A stretch of 20,623 nucleotides of DNA from Rhodobacter sp. (GCA_013824045.1 PNND01000271.1:1-20623), one strand, 5' to 3'; shown: positions 7,094-16,267, numbered from the stretch's first letter. The notes: generated by a model not told the origin, from the sequence alone. Numbers and translations: made by a program.

Positions 7094-7861
7094 ATGGACA
7101 AGCTGATCCACACCGCGCTCAACAGCATCGCCCATATCCGGGGCGCGCAGATCGCGAATGCCCAGAATCTCGCCAACCAGACGGTTCCGGGCTTCCGGCG
7201 CGACATCATGCCCGAAGGTCAGGCCTTCGTGATGGAGGAACAGGGCGTCCTGCAATCGCGCGCCTACCAGATCCCCGAAGAGCACGCCGCCTTCTCGGAT
7301 CTGGCCGGTTTCATCAACCAGACGGGCGAGCCGCTGGACCTTGCCCTCGCCAACGAGGGCTGGTTCTACATCCGCCCGGACGAAGGGCAGGGCGGCCCCG
7401 CCCTCTCCCGCCGCGGCGACATGCGGATCACACCCGATGGCGCGCTGGTCAATGGCGCGGGCGAGGCGGTGCTGAACAACGCCCTGCAACCCATCACCAT
7501 CCCGCCCTTCCGGTCCATCGTGGTGAACGAACTGGGTGCCATCACCATCGAACCGCTCGACGGCGCACCCGGCGAACGGGTTGATGTGGCCACCATCGGC
7601 ACCACCAACGCCTCCGCCGCGAACATGATCAAGGGCCTTGATGGCCATATCCGCCCTCTGCCCGGCACCCCGCTGCCGCCCCCCAATCAGGGCGGCCGCA
7701 TCGCCCAAGGCGCGCTCGAAGGCTCCAACGTCAACGCGACCGAAGAGCTGATCTCCTCTATCGAATTGCAACGCGCCTTCGAGTTGAACATCCGCATGAT
7801 CTCCACCGCCAAGGAAATCGACGAGGCCGGATCGCGCCTCCTGCGGATGCCCGAGAACTGA
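7094..7861 (+). CDS. flgF: flagellar basal-body rod protein FlgF
   Basis: This 255-residue protein has the N-terminus MDKLIHTALNSIAHIRGAQI and then NAQNLANQTVPGFRRDI, a diverged rod motif. It also has an internal LALANEGWFYIRPDEGQG segment, typical of the FlgE/F/G family, and the C-terminal ALEGSNVNATEELISSIELQ helix. FlgF is a rod subunit between the proximal rod and FlgG in the periplasm. It is distinguished from FlgG by its position, its less conserved N-terminus and the presence of a canonical FlgG immediately downstream. The ribosome site is weak (GGATAAACCGAT before the ATG). It is the last gene before the second sigma54 promoter, but read-through into flgG is possible. Confidence 0.93.
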   Translation: MDKLIHTALNSIAHIRGAQIANAQNLANQTVPGFRRDIMPEGQAFVMEEQGVLQSRAYQIPEEHAAFSDLAGFINQTGEPLDLALANEGWFYIRPDEGQGGPALSRRGDMRITPDGALVNGAGEAVLNNALQPITIPPFRSIVVNELGAITIEPLDGAPGERVDVATIGTTNASAANMIKGLDGHIRPLPGTPLPPPNQGGRIAQGALEGSNVNATEELISSIELQRAFELNIRMISTAKEIDEAGSRLLRMPEN

Positions 7862-7870
7862 TTTTTTCCC

Positions 7871-7892
7871 CGCGCAGCTAAAATGCTGCGCG
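7871..7892. repeat. perfect dyad CGCGCAGC-N6-GCTGCGCG between flgF and flgG
   Basis: Eight-base arms at 7871-7878 and 7885-7892 surround TAAAAT, starting ten bases after the flgF stop and ending 14 bases before the flgG sigma54 promoter. The stem would be very stable in RNA, but the T-run lies before it (7863-7867), not after, so a normal intrinsic terminator on the plus strand is doubtful. It could end the flgB transcript or be a protein-binding site next to the promoter. Confidence 0.6.
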
Positions 7893-7906
7893 CCTGCGTC
7901 GGGGGC

Positions 7907-7922
7907 TGGCACGGGCCTTGCA
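7907..7922 (+). promoter_or_regulatory. sigma54 promoter of the flgG operon
   Basis: TGGCAC-GGGCC-TTGCA matches the -24/-12 consensus with correct GG-GC spacing. Transcription would begin near 7932-7933, about 27 bases before the flgG ATG at 7960. This agrees with a separate flgG transcription unit, as I recall being described for Cereibacter sphaeroides. Confidence 0.88.
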
Positions 7923-7959
7923 AAAGCAACCGTGACAGACACGCAAAGAGGTGCCCCCG

Positions 7960-8748
7960 ATGTCGACCGATGCAATGCATGTGGCCAAGACCGGCCTCAA
8001 TGCCCAGCAGCTCCGGATGCAGGTCATCGCCAACAACCTGGCGAACGTGAACACCACCGGGTTCAAGCGCGACCGCGCGAATTTCGAAACCCTGCTCTAT
8101 CAGAACATCCGCCCCGCAGGCGCCCCCACATCCGAGGGCACGGCCCTCACCACCCCCCTCTCCGTCGGCACCGGGGTCCGCGTGGTGAACACCGAAAAGC
8201 TCTACGCCCAAGGCAGCCTGAAAACGACCGAAAACGCGCTCGACGTCGCGATTGACGGCCAAGGTTTCCTTCAGGTCCTGCTCCCAGATGGCCGCATCGG
8301 CTATACCCGCGACGGCACGCTCTCGCGCAATCCCGAAGGCACGCTCACCACCGCCTCGGGTTACGTGATCCAGCCCGAGATCCAGATCCCCGATGGCGCC
8401 ACCGCCATCAACATCTCGGCCGATGGCATCGTCTCGGTCCAGACCCCCGATCAGGTCGAGGCGCAGGAAGTCGGCCAGATCACCCTTGCCGCCTTCACCA
8501 ACCCGCGCGGTCTGGAACCCATCGGCGAAAACTTCGTGGTGGAATCCTCCGCATCCGGCCCCGCCGTCGTGGCCGCCCCCTATGAAGACGGCATGGGCAA
8601 ACTCGTCCAAGGCGCACTTGAAGCGTCCAACGTGAACGTCGTGCAGGAACTGGTCGACATGATCGAAACCCAGCGCGCTTACGAAGTGAACTCCAAATCC
8701 ATCTCCGCATCCGACGAAATGATGCGCTTCCTGTCCAATAAACTCTGA
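7960..8748 (+). CDS. flgG: flagellar distal rod protein FlgG
   Basis: This 262-residue protein begins MSTDAMHVAKTGLNAQQLRM and then VIANNLANVNTTGFKRDR, a near-perfect FlgG signature. It contains EKLYAQGSLKTTENALDVAI with the following DGQGFLQVLLPDGR. It ends ALEASNVNVVQELVDMIETQ, RAYEVNSKSI and SASDEMMRFLSNKL, the classic FlgG C-terminus. FlgG forms the distal rod that crosses the periplasm inside the P and L rings. The start at 7960 follows AGAGG (7947-7951) by eight bases; a GTG at 7951 would overlap that site and add three residues. It heads the flgGHIJKL-sltF unit behind its own sigma54 promoter. Confidence 0.97.
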   Translation: MSTDAMHVAKTGLNAQQLRMQVIANNLANVNTTGFKRDRANFETLLYQNIRPAGAPTSEGTALTTPLSVGTGVRVVNTEKLYAQGSLKTTENALDVAIDGQGFLQVLLPDGRIGYTRDGTLSRNPEGTLTTASGYVIQPEIQIPDGATAINISADGIVSVQTPDQVEAQEVGQITLAAFTNPRGLEPIGENFVVESSASGPAVVAAPYEDGMGKLVQGALEASNVNVVQELVDMIETQRAYEVNSKSISASDEMMRFLSNKL

Positions 8749-8757
8749 GGCTGACCG

Positions 8758-9423
8758 ATGAAATCCGCGCCCCTCGCTTTGACCCTCCTCCTCACGGCAG
8801 CCGCCTGCACCCCCACCTATATCGAGGAAAAAGAGTCGCTGAACTTCGCCCCGGTCTTCCCCGAGGACTCCTACACCGACAGCGCCGCCCGCCCCACCGG
8901 GGGCATCTACACGGCCTCCTCGGGCGGCATCTTCGCCTCGGACCGCCGCGCCGCACGGGTGGGCGATATCCTCACCGTGCAATTCGCCGAACGCTTTCAG
9001 GCGTCCAAGACGCAATCCGCCTCGGGGTCGCGCAGCAATGATTACACCATCGACATGCCCGATGCGCTCACGCTGGGCCTCGATGACGGCGTGCTCGACA
9101 ATGGCACCGACCAATCCTTCGCCGGTCGTGGGCAGGCGCAGCAATCCAACTCGCTCTCGGGCCGCCTTTCGGTGCAGGTCGTCCGCGTCCTGCCCGGCGG
9201 GATGCTGGAAATCATGGGCCAGAAACGCCTGACCCTGAACAACGGCAACGAATATGTCCGCCTGACGGGCGTCGTCCGCCCCGAAGACATCAGCGCCGAT
9301 AACGTCGTCCTGTCTGATCGCATTGCGCACGCCATCATCAAGTATGTCGGCGCCGGGTCTGTGCACGATACCTCGCGCCCCGGCTGGCTGCGCCGTGGCC
9401 TTGATGTGGTGTCGCCGCTGTGA
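8758..9423 (+). CDS. flgH: flagellar L-ring lipoprotein FlgH
   Basis: This 221-residue protein has a lipoprotein signal peptide ([17 protein letters not shown]; lipobox Cys17). It carries the FlgH hallmark region [20 protein letters not shown] and [16 protein letters not shown], then [40 protein letters not shown] and the terminal [13 protein letters not shown]. FlgH forms the L ring in the outer membrane, the bushing for the distal rod. It starts nine bases after the flgG stop with GAGG upstream, and its last bases overlap the GTG start of flgI, indicating coupling. Its length is typical. Confidence 0.96.
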   Translation: MKSAPLALTLLLTAAACTPTYIEEKESLNFAPVFPEDSYTDSAARPTGGIYTASSGGIFASDRRAARVGDILTVQFAERFQASKTQSASGSRSNDYTIDMPDALTLGLDDGVLDNGTDQSFAGRGQAQQSNSLSGRLSVQVVRVLPGGMLEIMGQKRLTLNNGNEYVRLTGVVRPEDISADNVVLSDRIAHAIIKYVGAGSVHDTSRPGWLRRGLDVVSPL

Positions 9424-10538
9424 TCCGCGCCCTGCTCATCGCCCTTTCCTTGACGCTCGGCCTTGCCCCCATGGCGCAGGCCGACCGGCTCAAGGACATC
9501 ACCACCGTCGCCGGTGTCCGCTCCAACCCGCTGGTGGGTTACGGCGTGGTCGTGGGCCTGTCGGGTTCGGGCGATGGCAATTCCGGCCTCACCCTGCAAT
9601 CGCTGCAATCGCTGATCTCGCGCCTCGGCCTCACGGTCGAGACTTCCGACCTCAATGCCAAGAACGCCGCCGCCGTCATGGTCACCGCCGAGCTTGGCCC
9701 CTTCATGAAAGAAGGCCAGGTCATCGATGTGACCGTCTCCACCGTCGGCTCCGCCAAGTCGCTCAAGGGCGGCACACTGCTGATGACCCCGCTTATGGGC
9801 GCAGATGGCGAGATTTACGCCATCGCCCAAGGCAACCTGATCGTGGGCGGCCTTGGCGTCGACGGGCAGGATGGATCATCGCTCACCGTCAACATCCCCA
9901 CCGTGGGCCGCATCCCGCGCGGCGCGATGGTCGAACGCATGGTTGAGGCCGCGTTTCAGCACACCGATGCCCTCATCCTCAACCTTAACCGTCCCGATTT
10001 CTCCACCGCCGCCGCCGTGGCCAAGGCGGTGAATGCCGTCTTCGGCCCCGATGTCGCCACGCCTCTGGACGGCACCTCGGTGCAGGTCCGCGCCCCGCAC
10101 GATCCGGGCCAGCGCGTCACCTTCATGGGCATGCTGGAAAACGTCGAGGTCACTCCGGACGCCCCCGCCGCCCGCGTCGTGGTCAACGCCCGCACCGGCA
10201 CCGTGGTCATCGGCGGCCATGTCCGCGTCACCCCCGCCGCCGTGACCCATGGCTCGCTCACCGTGTCGATCTCGGAAGACCCGCAGGTCAACCAATCCGC
10301 CACCGTCGTCTCGGGCGATGGCACGGTGATCGTGCCGGGCGAAACGACCGTCACCCCCGACAGCACCGTGATCGCGACCGAAGAAGCCAACCCCGCCTTC
10401 GTCTTCGATCCGGGCGTCTCCCTCACCTCGCTGGTCGATGCGATCAATGCCGTGGGCGCCTCCCCCTCCGATCTCGTCGCCATCCTCGAAGCGCTGCGCG
10501 AAGCGGGCGCGCTCCGGGCCGAGCTTGTGGTGATCTGA
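9420..10538 (+). CDS. flgI: flagellar P-ring protein FlgI
   Basis: This 372-residue protein has a cleavable Sec signal peptide ([21 protein letters not shown], then [20 protein letters not shown]). The body contains the FlgI signatures [52 protein letters not shown] and the C-terminal [20 protein letters not shown]. FlgI subunits form the P ring around the rod in the peptidoglycan layer. The start is a GTG at 9420 sharing bases with the flgH stop (GTGA), and the stop codon shares its last base with the flgJ ATG. FlgA, the usual periplasmic chaperone for this protein, is not encoded in the window. Confidence 0.96.
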   Translation: MIRALLIALSLTLGLAPMAQADRLKDITTVAGVRSNPLVGYGVVVGLSGSGDGNSGLTLQSLQSLISRLGLTVETSDLNAKNAAAVMVTAELGPFMKEGQVIDVTVSTVGSAKSLKGGTLLMTPLMGADGEIYAIAQGNLIVGGLGVDGQDGSSLTVNIPTVGRIPRGAMVERMVEAAFQHTDALILNLNRPDFSTAAAVAKAVNAVFGPDVATPLDGTSVQVRAPHDPGQRVTFMGMLENVEVTPDAPAARVVVNARTGTVVIGGHVRVTPAAVTHGSLTVSISEDPQVNQSATVVSGDGTVIVPGETTVTPDSTVIATEEANPAFVFDPGVSLTSLVDAINAVGASPSDLVAILEALREAGALRAELVVI

Positions 10539-10834
10539 TGGACATCAAACCCGCCTCCATCTCCCTGTCCCCCGCCAAACAGCCCGACCGCACCCCTGAA
10601 CTGCGCCGCGCCGCCGAAGGGTTCGAGGAACTGTTCCTCACCCAATTCCTCAAGGCCGCCCGCGCCGGGTCTTTGGGGGATGACATCATGGGGTCCAGCG
10701 CGGTCGATAAAACCCGCGACCTCTTCGATGCCGAAATTGCCCGCGCCTCCTCAGGCCGCACCGGCTTCGGCATCGCCGATGCCGTGGAGCGCCAATTCGC
10801 CGGCTTCGTCACCCCCAACAGCAAGGTTGACTGA
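10538..10834 (+). CDS. flgJ: rod-binding protein FlgJ, single-domain form
   Basis: This protein of only 98 residues corresponds to the N-terminal rod-binding domain of FlgJ (LRRAAEGFEELFLTQFLKAA, then DDIMGSSAVDKTRDLFDAEI, and GFGIADAVERQF). In enterobacteria FlgJ has a second, muramidase domain of about 150 residues; none is present here. The protein probably acts as the rod scaffold or cap in the periplasm and recruits the separate transglycosylase encoded at 16268-17194, as I recall being described for Cereibacter sphaeroides FlgJ and SltF. Its ATG overlaps the flgI stop and its stop overlaps the flgK ATG, so it is translated as part of the operon. Confidence 0.93.
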   Translation: MDIKPASISLSPAKQPDRTPELRRAAEGFEELFLTQFLKAARAGSLGDDIMGSSAVDKTRDLFDAEIARASSGRTGFGIADAVERQFAGFVTPNSKVD

Positions 10835-13800
10835 TGGGCAACATCATGGACATCGCCAGCTCGGCCATCGGTGCCTACCGCACCGCGCTGAGCGTGACGG
10901 GCGAAAACATCGCCAATGTGAACACCGAAGGCTACCGCCGCCGCGATGTCCTGACCTCGCAGATCGGTGGAGCGCAAACCCACGTCACCACGGTGGCCAC
11001 AGGCGGGCAGGGCGTGCAGGTCGAACAGGTCCGCCGCGCCTTTGATGCGCTCATGGCCGAACGTCTGCGCACCTCCACCTCGGACGTGTCCGCCGCCCAG
11101 GTTCATCTTGATGCCGCCATGGCGGTGGAAACCCAGCTTCTGCCCAATTCCGGCGGCATCGACGCCGCGCTTGAAGACTTCTTCGCCGCCATCGGCAGCC
11201 TTGCCTCCTCGCCCGCTGACACGTCCCTGCGCCGCATCGCCATCGAATCCGGCCGTACCCTTGCCTCGGCCTTTCAAGGCATCGCTGCGGGCCTCGTGCG
11301 CCTGCGCGAAGACACCTATTCCGCCGCCAGCCTGTCTGCCACGCAGGCCACGCAGGACCTGCGCGATCTGGCCGAACTGCAAATGCGCTTTTCCATCAAC
11401 AACGGCGCAGTCGGCGCGCTCAACCCCATGCATGACGAACGCGACCGTCTGCTTGCCAGCCTTGCCGAAAACGTCGGCATCTCGGTCACGCTCGACAATG
11501 CCGGTCGCGCCACGGTCACGCTCGGCACAGGCGGCGGCGGCCCGGTGCTGCTCGATGGCTCCGGCCCTTCCACCCTCACCGTCTCCGGCACCACCGACCT
11601 CACCCTCACCATCACCCGTGACGCCTCCACCCGCGACAGTCGGATGCTCGGCACCGGGGCGATCGGCGGTTACTCCACCGCGCTGGGCGCGATCAACACC
11701 GCGCTGCAGGAAATCGACGCGCTCGCGCGCAAGATCGCGGGCGAGATGAACACCGTCCATGCCGCCGGGCTCGATCTCACCGGCGCACCGGGCGGGCCGA
11801 TGTTCTCGCTCGACGGTTGGGTCATGTCGCGCGCCGTCACCAATCAGGGCGATGCCCGCACCATCGTCACCCCCACCGGCCCAAGCACCACAGGCCCCAT
11901 CACGCTCATTCGCGACACCGCGCTGAACGTCTGGCGGGCCGAAGACGCACTCGGCAACGTCCTTGGCAGCGCCGACCGCCTGCTCGTTCTGCCGGGTGTC
12001 ACGATCGAGGTCGAGGGCCTGCCCGCCAATGGCGACCGGCTGACCTTCACCCCCACCACCGGGCTTGCCGCCAATATGCGCTTCATTCCCGATGTGCCCG
12101 AACGCCTCGCCGCCGCCGTCGCCACGCTCGTGGCCCCCGCGCCGGGAAATACCGGATCGGGCTCCGCGACCATCGCCCCCACTACTGTGGCCCCGCCCAC
12201 CGTGCCCACCCTTGCCACCCAACTGACTGGGGCCACCAACGGGGCAGCGGCTGTCACGCTCCTCTCCCCCGGCGTCGTGGGCTACATCCCCGCCGGCACC
12301 ACAGCGGCTAGCCTCAGCAGCCTCGGCACGCAGTCCAGCGCCGATTTCGCGCTGTCTGACGCCGCCGCTGCCACCACGACCAACCTCACCGTCACGCTGG
12401 ATGGCACGCCCTACAGCTTTGATCTGACCACGCTCGCCGATGGCTCCCCCCGCCCGCCGGGCTGGACCTCGGCGCAACTCGCCGCCGCGCTGACGGCGGG
12501 TCAGTTCGACACCGCCGCAGGCGACACCTTCGCCAGCCTCGGCCTCGCTGCCGCTGGCACCGATGGCGGCTTTACCCTCTCGCGCACGGCAGGCAACATC
12601 GGCGCGGCCACGCTGGATGCCCAGCCCGCCACCCTCGCCCCCGCCAGCGCACAGGGCGGCACGCTTCAGATCTTCACGCGCGAAGGCCGCCAGATCGCAG
12701 GCACCCCCCTCTCGCCCGCCGACGTCGCGCTTCTGCTCACCGAAGCCAACGGCTTCCTCCCCGGCGCGCAGTACAACGCAGATTATCTTGAGGCACCGGG
12801 CGGCACCGGCTATCGCGGCTTGGGCCTCGACAGCACGCTCGCCAACGGCCAGCAATCCGTTCTCCTCCAACCTCCCGCCCCCGTCACATGGGCGGGCAAC
12901 CCGCAGGCCCCCGCCTCTCCCGCCCGCACCATCCTGCTGGAACAGCCCGGCGCGACCCCGATCAACCTCACCCTCCCCGCAGGCAGCAGCGCCGGTCGCC
13001 TCGCCGATATCATGACTGCCGCCTATCCGGGGCTAGAGGCCACGGCCCACACCGCCGCCACCCTCACCGTCGCAGGCGACGGCCCCGTGCAGTTCCGGCT
13101 TGAGGGCACCAACAGCACGCCCCTCACCGTCTCGGCCACTGTGGCGGGCGGCCGTCTCGACGGCCTTCTCCTCGCCGTCAACGGACTGTCCGGCTCCACC
13201 GGCATCACCGCGCAACTCTCGCCCGATGGCACGCGCTTGTTGCTGTCACAGGCGGATGGCACCGATATCCGCATCACCAACTTCACCCATGGCGCGGGCG
13301 GCACCGCCACGCTGCAAACCAGCAGCGCCGCAGGTCTTGCCTCTGGTCCCATCGCTACGCTCGGCGCAGGCCAGACCGCCGCGCGCCTGTCCGGTCAGGT
13401 CACGCTGACCCAGATGCAAGGATTCTCTGTCACGATCGACGGAAACCGGATCGACTCCGCCGCTGATCCTCTCTCGGGCGGTCTCATCACCTCCACCTCC
13501 TCCGCCGCAGGCGCGCAGCGCACCCTCACCTTCGCCTTCGACCCCGCGCTGGATGCCTCCACCGCCGCGCCCGATGGCAGCGCCGCCCTCGCCGGTCCCA
13601 CCGATTACAACCTCACCCTCGGCGGCCGTGCGGTCACGCTCAACACCGCCACCGCCGCCGCCACTTCCGCAGCTGACGTCGCCGCAGGCCTCGCCGCCCT
13701 CCTGCGCGAAGACATGCCGCAGGCCAGTGTCACGGGCGCCGCCCTTGCCACCCTTCCCGCCGATGGCACCTCCACCCTCGTCCGCCTCGACGGGCAGGAC

Positions 13801-14946
13801 TACACCCTGCGCATGACCGGGGGCGCGGTGCAGGTCAGCGGCCCCGAAGCGGGCCGCCTCACCGCCGCCTTCGATGGCACGAACCGCCTGCAAATCACGG
13901 TGAATGGTGGCTCCACCGACGCGGGCTTCATCACCATCCCCGCCTCCTCCACCTCTGCCGCCTTCGGCCTTGCCCCGGCGCAAACCCCCACCACCCGCCT
14001 GACCGGCCAGCCCGTCACCGGCGCGGGCCTGCCCGTCGCCATGCAGGTGGAAATCGGCGCAACGCTTTATACCGTCAACGTCACGGGCGGCCCCACCGTC
14101 ACCCTTCCGGGTGGCTTCCCCGGCACGGCCACGGTGGATGGCACCGGCGCCATCACGCTTGATCTGCAAACAGGCGGCACCCCCGCCCGCATCCTGCCGG
14201 GGGCTACAGCCGCAGGCTTCGCCTCGCTCGGTGCCGCCCTCTCGGTCAATGGGGCCAGCCTCGACATGCGCGCCTCCGACGGCAGCGCGCTGAACCCTGT
14301 CGCCACCACCGCCTCGCTTGCCGGGCAGCGCCTGTCGCTCACCAATCTGCCGCCCGAAGACCTCATCGTCGTGATGACGGGCACAGGCACGCTTCGCATG
14401 TCCGGCACCCTCACCGCAGGCCCGCCCCCCACCGCCGCCCCCGCTGTGGAACTGCGCGTCATCGACGCCGCCACCCAGACGGTTGGCCTCTTCGATATCG
14501 CCACGGGTCATTCTATCGGCACCCGCACGCTCGATGCCACGGGCGGCGCGGTGATCGGCGGGCTGGCGATCAACATCTCGGGCAACCCCGCCACCGGCGA
14601 TGCCTTCCGCCTGACGCCAAACAGCGATGGCCGCAACGATGGCCGCGCGCTCGATGGCCTCCTTGCCCTGCGCTTTGCCGATGTCGCCACCGGGCGCGGC
14701 GGCTTTGCCCGCATCCTCGCCGACCTGCAGGCCGAAACCGGCACCCGCGCCGCCGCCGCCGATCAAACCCTCGGCGCCCGCACGGCCGTGAACGACTCTG
14801 TCCGCCGTGCCGATGCCGAACTGGGCGCGGTCGATCTGGATGCCGAAGCCGCCCGCATGCTGGAACTCCAGCAGAACTATCAGGCTGCCGCCCAGGTCAT
14901 GACCGTGGCGCAGGAAATGTTCGACACCCTTCTCCAATCGTTCTGA
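10834..14946 (+). CDS. flgK: hook-filament junction protein FlgK (HAP1), greatly enlarged
   Basis: This 1370-residue protein is two to three times the usual FlgK length of roughly 450-650. The N-terminus (MDIASSAIGAYRTALSVTGE, NIANVNTEGYRRRDV) and the C-terminus (AVDLDAEAARMLELQQNYQA, AAQVMTVAQEMFDTLLQSF) are canonical D0/D1 helices. The region up to about residue 330 resembles normal FlgK. Residues of about 430-1250 form a Thr/Ala/Gly-rich, beta-strand-like expansion without cysteine, with diverged internal repeats; the clearest pair is near residues 981-1050 and 1070-1135. A flagellin-hook-like motif (LLLAVNGLSGSTGITAQLSP) lies near residue 780. FlgK is exported and joins hook to filament together with FlgL. 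A similarly large FlgK is known, from memory, in Cereibacter sphaeroides. The ATG at 10834 overlaps the flgJ stop; an ATG four codons later is an alternative start. Confidence 0.95.
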   Translation: MGNIMDIASSAIGAYRTALSVTGENIANVNTEGYRRRDVLTSQIGGAQTHVTTVATGGQGVQVEQVRRAFDALMAERLRTSTSDVSAAQVHLDAAMAVETQLLPNSGGIDAALEDFFAAIGSLASSPADTSLRRIAIESGRTLASAFQGIAAGLVRLREDTYSAASLSATQATQDLRDLAELQMRFSINNGAVGALNPMHDERDRLLASLAENVGISVTLDNAGRATVTLGTGGGGPVLLDGSGPSTLTVSGTTDLTLTITRDASTRDSRMLGTGAIGGYSTALGAINTALQEIDALARKIAGEMNTVHAAGLDLTGAPGGPMFSLDGWVMSRAVTNQGDARTIVTPTGPSTTGPITLIRDTALNVWRAEDALGNVLGSADRLLVLPGVTIEVEGLPANGDRLTFTPTTGLAANMRFIPDVPERLAAAVATLVAPAPGNTGSGSATIAPTTVAPPTVPTLATQLTGATNGAAAVTLLSPGVVGYIPAGTTAASLSSLGTQSSADFALSDAAAATTTNLTVTLDGTPYSFDLTTLADGSPRPPGWTSAQLAAALTAGQFDTAAGDTFASLGLAAAGTDGGFTLSRTAGNIGAATLDAQPATLAPASAQGGTLQIFTREGRQIAGTPLSPADVALLLTEANGFLPGAQYNADYLEAPGGTGYRGLGLDSTLANGQQSVLLQPPAPVTWAGNPQAPASPARTILLEQPGATPINLTLPAGSSAGRLADIMTAAYPGLEATAHTAATLTVAGDGPVQFRLEGTNSTPLTVSATVAGGRLDGLLLAVNGLSGSTGITAQLSPDGTRLLLSQADGTDIRITNFTHGAGGTATLQTSSAAGLASGPIATLGAGQTAARLSGQVTLTQMQGFSVTIDGNRIDSAADPLSGGLITSTSSAAGAQRTLTFAFDPALDASTAAPDGSAALAGPTDYNLTLGGRAVTLNTATAAATSAADVAAGLAALLREDMPQASVTGAALATLPADGTSTLVRLDGQDYTLRMTGGAVQVSGPEAGRLTAAFDGTNRLQITVNGGSTDAGFITIPASSTSAAFGLAPAQTPTTRLTGQPVTGAGLPVAMQVEIGATLYTVNVTGGPTVTLPGGFPGTATVDGTGAITLDLQTGGTPARILPGATAAGFASLGAALSVNGASLDMRASDGSALNPVATTASLAGQRLSLTNLPPEDLIVVMTGTGTLRMSGTLTAGPPPTAAPAVELRVIDAATQTVGLFDIATGHSIGTRTLDATGGAVIGGLAINISGNPATGDAFRLTPNSDGRNDGRALDGLLALRFADVATGRGGFARILADLQAETGTRAAAADQTLGARTAVNDSVRRADAELGAVDLDAEAARMLELQQNYQAAAQVMTVAQEMFDTLLQSF

Positions 14947-14958
14947 AAGGTCTGACCC

Positions 14959-16227
14959 ATGACCGCCAGCATCGGCAACGCCCTCTTCGGCAAGATCGCG
15001 ATGGAAAACTTCAACCGCCTCTCGGCCGAGGTGTCCGATCTTCAGGCCCAGATTTCCTCGGGCAAGAACGACCCGCGCCCCTCGGCCGATCCGATGCGCG
15101 CGGCGAAACTGTCCATCGTGACCGAACAGCGCGCCGCCATCGACCGCTTCACCGACAACACCGCGCTGGCGACCGACCGGCTGGATCAGGCCGATCTCGC
15201 TCTCGGCGAGATGGGCGACATCATCCGTCAGTTCCAGCAAATCTCGATCCAGGCCGCCAACGATACGATCACTGAGGAAGGCATCGCGGGCCTCCGGTCC
15301 GAGGCGCTCTCGCTGCGCACCGCGCTCATCGCCGTGGCCAATGGGCGCGATACGATGGGCCTGCCCCTCTTCGCGGGTTTTGGCAGCGCCGAACCCTTTG
15401 CCCAAGGCCCCAATGGCATCGAATATCGCGGCGATGGGGGCCGCCCCACCCTGCGCATGACCGAAACCGCCACGCTCGCCACCGGCCTTAACGGGGCCGA
15501 GGTGTTCATGTCCGTCCCCACCGATACCGGTGCGCGCAGCGTGTTCGAGATGGTCGATGATCTGATCGCCACGCTCACCCCCTCGCTCAACCCGTCCCGC
15601 CCCAATCACACCATCGCCAATCAGGCCCTGTTCACCCCCGCCACCACCCGCGACCCCGCCACCCTGTCCTTCGACCTTACAGGTCCCACCGGCACCGCCC
15701 GCATCTCGGCCGAGGTGATGGCCGGCGCGCCCGAGGCACTGCGCGATGCGATCAACGCCGCCACCCCCACCACTGGCATCACCGCCAGTCTCGCGCCCGA
15801 TGGCGAAAGCCTGATCTTCCAATCCGCAGGCGCGATGACCGTCGGCAACCTGACCCAGCCTGATGCCGGGCGCCGCCCCGCTGCCCACATGATCCCGCTC
15901 GATGCCAGCCTGCAGCCCGCTGGCCGGGGCGTCGGACTGCGCACCGAAAACCTGTCGGCCACCCGCATGGTGGGCGCCTTCGCCGATATCGTCACCCATG
16001 TCGCTGCCCAGCGGGCCGAGGTGGGGTCGCTCGGCCGCCTCGCCGAAGACCACGCGCAGGTTCTGGCCGACCGCAAGCTCCGGATCGACAAATCCGTCGC
16101 CGGTCTCGAAGATCTCGACGTCGCCGCCGCCATCACCCGCCTGCAACAGCTTCTGCTCACCGAACAGGCATCGCAGCAGACCTTCGTGAAAATCAACGGC
16201 ACCAGCCTTTTCGACTACATGCGCTGA
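14959..16227 (+). CDS. flgL: hook-filament junction protein FlgL (HAP3)
   Basis: This 422-residue protein has flagellin-like ends: MTASIGNALFGKIAMENFNR with SAEVSDLQAQISSGKNDPRP at the N-terminus and LQQLLLTEQASQQTFVKING with TSLFDYMR at the C-terminus. Residues about 140-160 (DTMGLPLFAGFGSAEPF) match the FlgL segment that follows the D1 helices. The middle includes a flagellin-hook motif (DAINAATPTTGITASLAPDG). FlgL sits between FlgK and the first flagellin and is exported without a signal peptide. AAAGG lies eight bases before the ATG and the gene starts 12 bp after flgK, as expected for paired junction proteins. The length is somewhat above the enterobacterial form of about 317 residues. 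Confidence 0.95.
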   Translation: MTASIGNALFGKIAMENFNRLSAEVSDLQAQISSGKNDPRPSADPMRAAKLSIVTEQRAAIDRFTDNTALATDRLDQADLALGEMGDIIRQFQQISIQAANDTITEEGIAGLRSEALSLRTALIAVANGRDTMGLPLFAGFGSAEPFAQGPNGIEYRGDGGRPTLRMTETATLATGLNGAEVFMSVPTDTGARSVFEMVDDLIATLTPSLNPSRPNHTIANQALFTPATTRDPATLSFDLTGPTGTARISAEVMAGAPEALRDAINAATPTTGITASLAPDGESLIFQSAGAMTVGNLTQPDAGRRPAAHMIPLDASLQPAGRGVGLRTENLSATRMVGAFADIVTHVAAQRAEVGSLGRLAEDHAQVLADRKLRIDKSVAGLEDLDVAAAITRLQQLLLTEQASQQTFVKINGTSLFDYMR

Positions 16228-16241
16228 TCCACCCCCCAACA

Positions 16242-16257
16242 TGGCCCGGCGCTTGCA
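16242..16257 (+). promoter_or_regulatory. candidate sigma54 promoter at the sltF start
   Basis: TGGCCC-GGCGC-TTGCA fits the -24/-12 pattern with one mismatch and exact spacing. The predicted transcription start (about 16267-16268) falls on the preferred ATG, which would give a leaderless message, so either the element is fortuitous or the gene has an unusual start. Read-through from flgL is likely in any case. Confidence 0.4.
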
Positions 16258-16267
16258 GACAAAGGAT

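Noticed and set aside
9293..9301. GCCGATAA on the plus strand as a sigma28 -10 element
   Set aside because: It lies inside flgH and has no -35 partner.
13227..13242. TGGCACGCGCTTGTTG as a sigma54 promoter
   Set aside because: The -12 element is TTGTT not TTGCA, the spacing is wrong, and it lies inside flgK.
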